From Streptomyces sp. NRRL WC-3605 (lineage in GTDB: Bacteria > Actinomycetota > Actinomycetes > Streptomycetales > Streptomycetaceae): 64,000 nt of DNA. The notes below the pieces were generated by a model that searched no databases, was not told where the DNA came from, and saw nothing but the letters and a program-made list of their open reading frames with translations. The translations under genes and the position numbers were made by a program. This document shows, piece by piece, positions 54,520 to 64,000 of this stretch (positions are counted from its first letter, which is position 1; each line of letters begins with the position of its first letter). The DNA is taken from NCBI RefSeq assembly GCF_001509795.1, contig NZ_LLZN01000056.1, positions 124,001-188,000 of the forward strand, in the 5' to 3' direction.

Positions 54520-57298
54520 TGTCCGGCCTGACCTACGACCTCACGCTGGCCGGTCTGTCCGTCGGTGCCGCCGCCGCGCTCACCGGGATCGGGCTGGTCG
54601 TCACCTACCGGGCGACCGGCGTGCTGAACTTCGCGCACGGCGCGATCGCCATGGTGTGCGCGTACGGGCTGCGGCAGTGCGTGGTGGAGTGGGGCTGGCC
54701 GCTGTGGGCGGGCGCGGTCGTCACGCTCCTGGTCCTCGCGCCCGGCATCGGGATGATCCTGGAACGACTGGTCTTCCGGCCCATGGCGATGGCCGGCAAC
54801 GACCCGGCGCGGACGCTGGTCGCCTCGATCGGCGTGTTCGTGCTGCTGGTCGGCGGGGCGGCGCTCTTGTGGGGCCAGGGCGCGCGGGACGACGCGCCGC
54901 GGCTCCTGCCGGCGGAGCCGTGGGGGCAGCTGGGGGCGGCCCTGGTGCTGGCGGCGGGCGTGGGCGCGGTCGTCCGCTGGACGCGTTTCGGCCGGGAGCT
55001 GCGGGCGGTCGTGGACGACCGGGAGCTGGCGGTCCTCGCGGGCGTCGACGCCGATCGGGTGGCGGCGGCCGGCTGGGCGTTCGGCGCGTTCACCGCAGGT
55101 CTGACCGGTGTGCTGCTCGCGCCGTCGGTGCGGCTGGACCCGTACGGGCTGCCCCTGCTGGTGATGGAGGTGGTGGCGGTCGCGGTGGCCGCGCGGATGC
55201 GGAGCCTGCCGGTGGCGGTCGCCGCGGCGCTGCTCATCGGCGTGGCCCAGAGCCAGCTGACGCGTCTGCACCCGTCGGGCCGGGCCGCTCCCCTGGTCCA
55301 GGCCGTCGGCACCAACCTGTTCGTGGTGGCGCTGCTGGTCGCGGCCCTGGCGCTGCCCCGGGTGGGCGGTCAGGACGCCGCACTCCCCCGTCGGGCGGCC
55401 GTGCGCCGGCCGGTCCCGGTGGGCGTTTGGATCGTGGCGGCCGTCCTCTTCCTGCTCCCGCTGGGTCTCGCGGGTACGGACCTGCATACGTCGGTGCAGG
55501 TGCCGGCCCTGGCGGTGGTGCTCCTCTCCCTCGTCGTCGTCACGGGCCGCGGCGGGCAGATCTCGCTCGGGCAGGCCGCCTACGCGGGCCTGGGCGCCCT
55601 CTTCACGGCCCTGCTGGCGGCAGGGCGCTTCCCGGGCCTGCCCCGGCTGCCGGAACTGGCGGCGTTGTTCGTGGCCGTGGTCCTGGTGGCCCCGCTGGGC
55701 CTCCTCACGGGCTGGCCGGCGATCAGCCGCCGGGGACTGGCGCTGGCGCTGGTCACGTTCGCGGTGGGCGTGGGCGTCAGCCGTTTCGTGTTCGCGCAGC
55801 CGTACGCGGTCTCCGGACTCTCCCTGGACCGCCCGGCCGGTTTCGACGACGACCGCGCCTACTACGTCCTCGAACTGGCGCTGCTGGCCGCCGCCCTGCT
55901 CGCGGTCCAACTGCTGCGCCGGGGCCGCGCCGGGCGGGCCCTGGCGGCGATGCGCGACCACGCGCCGGGGGCGTCGGCGGCGGGCGTACGGGTGCCGTCC
56001 CTGAAGCTGCTGGCGTTCGTCGCGGGCGCGGCCCTCGCGGCCCTGGGCGGCGGCATGCTCGGCATGGGGCTGCGCGCCTTCGACCCGGCCGCCTACGACC
56101 CCGTCCGCAGCCTGCTCTGGTTCGCCGCGGTGATGGTGCTGGGCGCCGACAGCACTCTCGGCGCGCTCGGTGCCGCCGCCCTTCTGGTGGGCCTCGACGC
56201 GGGCACCAGGGGCGGTCTCGCGGCGGCTCTGATCGGCATCCTGGCCGTCCTGGCGGGCCGTCTCCCGGGCGGCCTCCACGAGACACTGCGCACGGCGGCC
56301 CCAGGCCGGGTTCGGGCGCCCCGCCTGACACCCCTGGGCACCCGGACCCGGACCCGCCTGCGCCCGGCACCGGAGGGCCCCCCACCCCGGACTCCCCACC
56401 CGACGGGCCTCACGGCGTGGCGGGGTGCCGGGGGGCCGGTGGCGGGTCCGACGACGCGGGCGGCCCCCAAACCCGGCCCACGGATCCGGAGACGGCTGCG
56501 CCCCGCAAAGGCGGCCACGGCGTCGCACGCCAAGTCCGCAGGGGCGGTGCGGGCGTCCGAGGGGGCCGCCTCGTCTTCTCTCCGACCGGCAGGGCCCCGC
56601 GCGCCGGACGTGCTCGAAGCGCGGGGACTGCGGGCCCGTTACGGCGGGTTCACCGCGCTGGGCGGTGTCAGCCTCGTCGTGCCATATGGCGGGATCACCG
56701 CGGTCGTGGGGCCCAACGGGGCGGGCAAGAGCACCCTCTTCCACTGCCTGGCCGGCACCCACCGTCCCGCCCGCGGACAGGTCCTCCTGGGCGCACGGGA
56801 CGTCACGCGGCTGCCCGCCCACACCCGGACCCGGCTCGGTGTCGCCCGCACCTTCCAGCAGCTGGCCGTCTTCCCCTCCCTGACCGTGGCGGAGAACGTC
56901 CGCGTGGGCGCCGAGCAGGGCCGCGTCCGGGACCCGGCCGCCGTCGAGCGGGCCCTGCGGCTGCTCGGGCTGGACGGCCCGGTCCGCGCGCTGCCCGCCG
57001 CCGGGCTCCCCACCGGCACGCTCCGCCGGGTCGAGCTGGCCCGAGCGCTCGCCGGCGACCCGCGTGTCCTGCTGCTCGACGAGCCCGCCGCCGGACTCGA
57101 CACGGCGGAGGTCGCCGCGCTCGCCCGGATCCTGCGGGCCCTCGCCGCCGACGGGACGGCCCTGCTCGTCGTCGAGCACGACCTCGACCTGGTCGCGGAC
57201 CTCGCCGACACGGTGCACGTCATGACGGCGGGCCGCATCGTCGCCTCCGGCCCGCCCGGCCGGGTGCTGGACGCGGCCGAGGCCCTGGAGGCGCCCGC

Positions 57299-57302
<4 letters not shown>
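54519..57302 (+). CDS. Fused LivH-LivM-LivG ABC transporter
   Basis: This 927-residue protein joins three normally separate subunits. Residues about 1-290 are a LivH permease (ATGVLNFAHGAIAMVCAYGL, the LivH signature). About 300-595 is a LivM permease (GGQISLGQAAYAGLGALF). About 595-690 is a Pro/Arg/Ala-rich linker. About 695-927 is a LivG ATPase with Walker A VGPNGAGKST, signature-like PTGTLRRVELARALAG (LSGGQ is degenerate) and Walker B VLLLDEPAAGLD. It should import the ligand delivered by the LivK-like lipoprotein. The ATPase LivF follows in an ATGA overlap. Confidence 0.92.
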
Positions 57303-58787
<1,485 letters not shown>

Positions 58788-58888
58788 CTAGGCAGCTCCT
58801 TGCGGCCGTCCCGGCGCGGCGCGTCCGACAACGGCCGGGCCCCACCCGGTCGGCGGACCGGGCGGGGCGCTCATCGGGCGTGCGCGGG

Positions 58889-60113
<1,225 letters not shown>

Positions 60114-60896
60114 GTGCCGCGCATGCTCGACGTCAGCGACGAGGTACGTGCCGAGATCGGCGACGAGGAAGCCGACCGGCTGCTCGCCGGGGAGAACGCC
60201 CCGGGCAGCTACGACTGCACGTCCTGCCGTACCCCGGGCGACTCCGGACAGGAGCGCACCAGCACCGTCCTGTTCATCGGCGAGGAGACCGCCGTCCTCG
60301 CCTTCGCCCACGCCACCTGCCTGCCCTCACAGGTCGTCCAGGTGACCGAGGACCAGCTGCGGGGAGCGGTGAAGTCCATCACCGGCGACCGCGTCGACCC
60401 CGAGCCCGAGCGGGTCGTGCCGGAGCAGGCCGTGCTGGGCGTGACCAGCGGACTGGTGCTGATCGCCGGGGAGCTGCACCCCGCCCTGGTCGTCGAGCCG
60501 ACCGGCCCGATCGTGCGGCCCGGCGCGACCGGCACCGGCGACGACTTCCTCCCGCTGCTGATCGAGCAGGGTTTCATGCCGGCGACGGAACTGGCGGAGG
60601 TGCCGCCCGTGCTGCACGGCTGGTCCGTGCTGCTGGCGATGGGCCAGCTGCACGCCGTTCTGCAGCCGGGTCCGAACGGCGGCCAGCCGGTGGCCTGGTG
60701 GCAGGCCCACCAGCCGCTCCAGGTGACCGACGGCTGGCGGGCGGCCGCCAACAAGCACCAGCAGGTGCTGATGTTCGCGGCCCCGGCGGGCTCCATCGGC
60801 CGCCAGCCCCGCGAGGACCTGCTGCGCGGCGCGCTGGACAAGGCGGCGGCCAACGGGCAGCTGGTGGGGGCCGCGCTGCCGCTCGCGGGGACCTGA
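60114..60896 (+). CDS. Conserved hypothetical protein
   Basis: This 260-residue soluble protein has no membrane segment. An N-terminal CTSCRTPG and a later HATCLPSQV give two Cys sites that could bind metal. The C-terminal half has LHAVLQPGPNGGQPVAWWQAHQPLQV and KHQQVLMFAAPAGS. GTG 60114 follows GAGGGAGCCATCC; ATG 60123 is an alternative. I recognise it as conserved in streptomycetes at this position but know no function. Confidence 0.82.
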   Translation: MPRMLDVSDEVRAEIGDEEADRLLAGENAPGSYDCTSCRTPGDSGQERTSTVLFIGEETAVLAFAHATCLPSQVVQVTEDQLRGAVKSITGDRVDPEPERVVPEQAVLGVTSGLVLIAGELHPALVVEPTGPIVRPGATGTGDDFLPLLIEQGFMPATELAEVPPVLHGWSVLLAMGQLHAVLQPGPNGGQPVAWWQAHQPLQVTDGWRAAANKHQQVLMFAAPAGSIGRQPREDLLRGALDKAAANGQLVGAALPLAGT

Positions 60897-61026
60897 CCGC
60901 GCCCGTCCGCCGGGCCCGTCACCCTCGGGCGGACGGGCCGGGGCGGCCGTGCACCGGAGGCTCCGCACGCCCCTTTGGTGCGCTCACCGGCCGCATCCCT
61001 TCCGGTGCCGGGTCGTTTGGACATAC

Positions 61027-61377
61027 GTGCATGCATACGACGTTCCCCGCTATCAGGGTGGCTCCTCGCCCACGCCGATCTACGACGCGCTCTACGCCGA
61101 GTACGTCAAGTCCTTCCGCTCCCTGCCGGGAGACCGCAGCGGCGAGGAGGATCTGGGGTTCGTCGCCTTCGGGAACATCCAGCGCGGTACCGGCACCTAC
61201 GGCGGCTACCGCCCGGGGTCGTTCAGCAGTTCGTACAGCGCCTACAGCGCGGGGGCGCACAGCGCCCGGCACCACGGCGGGCCGCAGCCGCAGTGGCAGC
61301 GCGTCGGGCACATCGGGCCCCAGAGCGGCGGGATGCAGCACGTCCCGGCGGCGCTGCCGCCGGCGCGCAGGGGCTGA
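61027..61377 (+). CDS. Small Tyr/Ser/Gly-rich hypothetical protein
   Basis: This 116-residue protein has a conserved-looking N-terminal half (YDVPRYQGGSSPTPIYDALYAEYVKSFRSLPGDRSGEEDLGFVAFG) and a low-complexity C-terminal half rich in Ser, Tyr and Ala (SSSYSAYSAGAHSARHHGG). No signal or helix is seen. The GTG at 61027 has no ribosome site. It ends at a strong palindromic terminator shared with der. Function unknown. Confidence 0.7.
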   Translation: MHAYDVPRYQGGSSPTPIYDALYAEYVKSFRSLPGDRSGEEDLGFVAFGNIQRGTGTYGGYRPGSFSSSYSAYSAGAHSARHHGGPQPQWQRVGHIGPQSGGMQHVPAALPPARRG

Positions 61378-61381
61378 CGGA

Positions 61382-61425
61382 CATGACGAAGGGGCGGTCC
61401 CGATCGGGACCGCCCCTTCGTCATG
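61382..61425. terminator. Perfect 44-bp palindromic terminator
   Basis: CATGACGAAGGGGCGGTCCCGA (61382-61403) is followed at once by its exact reverse complement (61404-61425). It separates the small hypothetical gene from der and should work in both directions. Confidence 0.85.
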
Positions 61426-61428
61426 GCG

Positions 61429-62907
61429 TCACTTCTTCTTGCCGCGCTTCTCGCGCACACGCACGGAGATGTGGATCGGCGTGCCCTCGAAGCCGAACTC
61501 CTCGCGCAGGCGGCGCTCGATGAACCGGCGGTAGCCCGCCTCGATGAAGCCGGAGGCGAACAGCACGAACCGCGGCGGCTTCGTGCCGGCCTGGGTGCCG
61601 AAGAGGATGCGGGGCTGCTTGCCGCCGCGGATCGGGTGCGGGTGGGCGGCGACCAGTTCACCCAGGAAGGCGTTCAGGCGGCCGGTGGGGACCCGGGTCT
61701 CCCAGCCCGCGAGGGCCGTCTCGATCGCCGGGACCAGCTTCTCCATGTGCCGCCCGGTGCGGGCCGACACGTTCACCCGGGGTGCCCAGGAGACCTGGCC
61801 GAACTCGGTCTCGATCTCCCGCTCCAGGTAGTAGCGGCGCTCCTCGTCGAGGTTGTCCCACTTGTTGTAGGCGATGACGATGGCGCGGCCCGCCTCGACG
61901 GCCATGGTGACGATCCGCTGGTCCTGGACCGAGATGGACTCCGAGGCGTCGATCAGGATGACCGCGACCTCGGCCTTCTCCACGGCGGCCGCGGTGCGCA
62001 GCGAGGCGTAGTAGTCGGCGCCCTGCTGCAGGTGGACCCGCTTGCGGATGCCCGCCGTGTCGACGAACTTCCAGGTGACGCCGCCCAGTTCGATCAGCTC
62101 GTCGACCGGGTCGCGAGTGGTTCCGGCGAGTTCGTTGACGACGACGCGCTCCTCGCCCGCCACCTTGTTCAGCAGGGAGGACTTGCCGACGTTGGGGCGC
62201 CCGATGAGGGCGATGCGGCGCGGGCCACCCACGGCCGTGCCGCCGAAGGTCTGCGCGGGCGCGGTGGGCAGGACCTCCAGGACGGCGTCCAGCATGTCGC
62301 CGGTGCCGCGGCCGTGCAGCGCGGAGACCGGGTGCGGCTCGCCGAGCCCGAGGGCCCACAGGTAGGCCGCGTCGGCCTCGCCGCTGGGGCCGTCCACCTT
62401 GTTGGCGGCCAGCACGACGGGCTTGCCGGCCTTGCGCAGCAGCCGGACGACGGCCTCGTCGGTGTCGGTGGCGCCGACCTTGGCGTCCACGACGAACACG
62501 ACGGCGTCGGCGGCCTCGATCGCGTACTCGGCCTGGGCGGCCACGGAGGCGTCGATGCCGAGGACGTCCTGCTCCCAGCCGCCGGTGTCGACGACCTTGA
62601 AGCGGCGGCCCGCCCACTCGGCCTCGTAGGTGACGCGGTCGCGGGTGACGCCGGGCTTGTCCTCGACGACGGCCTCGCGGCGGCCGATGATCCGGTTGAC
62701 GAGGGTCGACTTGCCGACATTGGGCCGGCCGACGACGGCGAGCACGGGCAGCGGGCCGTGCCCGGCCGCCTCGATCGCGCCCTCGACGTCCTCGAGGTCG
62801 AAGCCCTCTTCCGCGGCGAGCTCCATGAACTCCGCGTACTCGGCGTCGCCAAGCGCTCCGTGGTCGTGCTCCTCGCCCGAGCCCTCGGAGTGGATGTGGT
62901 CGTTCAT
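61429..62907 (-). CDS. der: Ribosome-associated GTPase Der
   Basis: This essential double GTPase (about 492 residues) for 50S ribosome assembly has an acidic/His-rich N-terminal extension of about 45 residues, usual in actinobacteria. G domain 1 has [24 protein letters not shown] and NKVD. G domain 2 has [25 protein letters not shown] and NKWD. A KH-like domain and a Lys-rich end (REKRGKKK) follow. ATG 62907 has GAAGG upstream; ATG 62928 is possible. It is last in a cmk-plsC-der operon. Confidence 0.96.
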   Translation of the reverse strand: MNDHIHSEGSGEEHDHGALGDAEYAEFMELAAEEGFDLEDVEGAIEAAGHGPLPVLAVVGRPNVGKSTLVNRIIGRREAVVEDKPGVTRDRVTYEAEWAGRRFKVVDTGGWEQDVLGIDASVAAQAEYAIEAADAVVFVVDAKVGATDTDEAVVRLLRKAGKPVVLAANKVDGPSGEADAAYLWALGLGEPHPVSALHGRGTGDMLDAVLEVLPTAPAQTFGGTAVGGPRRIALIGRPNVGKSSLLNKVAGEERVVVNELAGTTRDPVDELIELGGVTWKFVDTAGIRKRVHLQQGADYYASLRTAAAVEKAEVAVILIDASESISVQDQRIVTMAVEAGRAIVIAYNKWDNLDEERRYYLEREIETEFGQVSWAPRVNVSARTGRHMEKLVPAIETALAGWETRVPTGRLNAFLGELVAAHPHPIRGGKQPRILFGTQAGTKPPRFVLFASGFIEAGYRRFIERRLREEFGFEGTPIHISVRVREKRGKKK

Positions 62908-62985
62908 GAAGTCCGTACCTTCGTTCATCGTGGTGATCGGTGGAGCGGCGGGTGGTCCACCCGCTGATCCACTACTCAGTGTCGC

Positions 62986-63630
62986 CTAGCGACCGGTCAG
63001 TCGCCTGGCGTTTTCCAGGTGCGCGGTGAGCTCCTTCTGGATGCGCTCCGTCGCCTCGTCCAGCGCGCGACGGGTGCGCCGCCCGCTTCCGTCGCCCGCG
63101 TCGAACGGGTCGCCGAAGACGACGTCCACGCGGTGCCGCAGCGGGGGCAGCCCCTTGATCAGCCGTCCGCGCTTCTCAGAACTTCCCAGCACCGCGACCG
63201 GGACGATCGGGGCGCCGCCGCGCACGGCGAAGTACGCGAGTCCGGCGCGCAGCGACGCGAAGTCGCCCTCGCCCCGGGTGCCCTCGGGGAATATGCCGAG
63301 GACGCCGCCCTGGCCCAGCACGTCGAGCGCGCGGGTGATGGCCGTGCGGTCGGCGGAGTGCCGGTCCACCTTCAGCTGCCCGATGCCGGTCAGGAAGGGG
63401 TCGAGCGGGCCGACGAAGGCTTCCTTCTTGATCAGGAAGTGCACGGGCCGGGGTGCGACGCCCATCACCATGGGCCCGTCGATGTTGTGGCTGTGGTTGA
63501 CCGCGAGGATCAGCGGCCCGGTGGCGGGCACCTTCCAGGCGCCCAGGACGCGCGGCCGCCACAGCCCGTACATCAGGCCGACGCCGATCCGCCGCCCGAT
63601 GTCGGCACCGCGCTCGGATGCTGCTGTCAC
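62986..63630 (-). CDS. Lysophospholipid acyltransferase, PlsC family
   Basis: This 214-residue membrane-associated acyltransferase shows the HX4D motif in NHSHNIDGP, the substrate motif FPEGTRGEGDF and VPVAVLGSSEKRG. It probably acylates lysophosphatidate in phospholipid synthesis. The GTG at 63630 overlaps the cmk stop (GTGA), so the two are coupled, as is typical for actinobacterial cmk operons. The der gene follows after a 78-bp gap. Confidence 0.93.
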   Translation of the reverse strand: MTAASERGADIGRRIGVGLMYGLWRPRVLGAWKVPATGPLILAVNHSHNIDGPMVMGVAPRPVHFLIKKEAFVGPLDPFLTGIGQLKVDRHSADRTAITRALDVLGQGGVLGIFPEGTRGEGDFASLRAGLAYFAVRGGAPIVPVAVLGSSEKRGRLIKGLPPLRHRVDVVFGDPFDAGDGSGRRTRRALDEATERIQKELTAHLENARRLTGR

Positions 63631-64000
63631 TTGGCGGCCCGCTTCTCCTCGACGAGCGTGACGACGCACTCGATGACCTGCTGGAGGGTGAGCTCGGTGG
63701 TGTCCACCTCGACCGCGTCGTCCGCCTTGGCCAGCGGGGACGTCTTACGGGTGGAGTCGGCGGCGTCGCGCTTGAGCAGCGCCTCGCGGGTGGAGTGCAC
63801 GTCGGCGCCCTTGAGCTCCCCGCTGCGGCGGGCGGCGCGCGCCTCGGCGGAGGCGGTGAGGAAGATCTTCAGGTCGGCGTCGGGGAGGACGGTGGTGCCG
63901 ATGTCGCGTCCCTCGACGACGATGCCGCGCTCGGCGGAGGTGGCGATCGAGCGCTGCAGCTCGGTGATCCTGGCGCGCACCTCGGGCACCGCGCTGACCG
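63627..64000 (-). CDS. cmk: Cytidylate kinase, C-terminal part only
   Basis: This partial gene runs off the right edge of the window, and its start is not included. The visible 124 or so residues contain IVVEGRDIGTTVLPDADLKIFLTASAEARAARR, which is the CMP-binding and LID region of cytidylate kinase, and RDAADSTRKTSPL near the C-terminus. The enzyme phosphorylates CMP and dCMP with ATP. It overlaps plsC by GTGA and heads the cmk-plsC-der operon. Confidence 0.93.
   Translation of the reverse strand, partial: VSAVPEVRARITELQRSIATSAERGIVVEGRDIGTTVLPDADLKIFLTASAEARAARRSGELKGADVHSTREALLKRDAADSTRKTSPLAKADDAVEVDTTELTLQQVIECVVTLVEEKRAAK

Noticed and set aside
54243..57218. 991-codon minus-strand open frame opposite the fused Liv gene
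   Set aside because: The plus strand carries clear permease and ATPase motifs; the antisense frame is Arg/Gln/Gly low complexity.

Overview
This window is chromosomal DNA from a Streptomyces species or a very close relative. The evidence is the very high GC content, codons ending almost always in G or C, GTG and TTG starts, many 4-bp start/stop overlaps, and lineage markers: a SepF-like SflA, a DUF5685 protein, two Rpf enzymes, streptogrisin-type proteases and a DnaE2/ImuB-like pair. From memory, the gene order (hmgA at the left, cmk-plsC-der at the right) matches a conserved core-chromosome segment of Streptomyces coelicolor, roughly SCO1715 to SCO1760. I could not check this by alignment. 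I see no tRNA, rRNA, CRISPR array, prophage or intact insertion sequence.

Layout. 0-6.5 kb: homogentisate dioxygenase and a GntR regulator, an orphan type-ISP specificity-like protein, a TetR regulator divergent from a DrrAB-type ABC exporter, and a small conserved protein. 6.5-13 kb: an ECF sigma factor of the SigK type and its RskA-like anti-sigma factor, divergent from an operon of a DUF4331 protein, a TPR protein and a NicO/RcnA-like metal permease. A SigK-type promoter precedes that operon. 13-16 kb: a Ser/Thr kinase, a secreted SGNH lipase and a small membrane protein. 16-25.5 kb: an apparent surface-polysaccharide locus with a CelD-like acyltransferase, two family-2 glycosyltransferases, a polysaccharide deacetylase, a 1278-residue flippase/membrane-enzyme fusion and a convergent clan GH-A glycosidase.

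25.6-34 kb: housekeeping and accessory singletons (AAA ATPase, DUF72, GntR, GNATs, DUF402, methyltransferase, a 44-residue protein), a cell-wall-anchored AA10 lytic polysaccharide monooxygenase, a secreted lipase, and a MarR/cupin divergent pair with phased operators. 34-39.7 kb: dnaE2 and an ImuB-like Y-family protein behind two LexA-like boxes, then an ABC-2-like membrane protein. 39.8-44 kb: two streptogrisin-type proteases and the cysteine-tailed DUF5685 protein. 44-52 kb: sflA, a glutaryl-CoA dehydrogenase-like enzyme, an MFS exporter, a PAP2 phosphatase, an I78-type inhibitor and an orphan ctaD. 52-58 kb: a Liv-type ABC system in which LivH, LivM and LivG are fused into one protein. 58-60 kb: two Rpf muralytic enzymes. 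60-64 kb: two conserved hypothetical proteins, then der, plsC and the 3' end of cmk on the minus strand.

Three modules look most worth study. They are the SigK/RskA-controlled DUF4331-TPR-permease operon, with promoter and cysteine-pair signatures; the polysaccharide synthesis, export and modification locus; and the fused Liv transporter with a Walker A variant in its second ATPase. Several genes appear to be leaderless, with a TAnnnT box 6-7 nt before the start codon.
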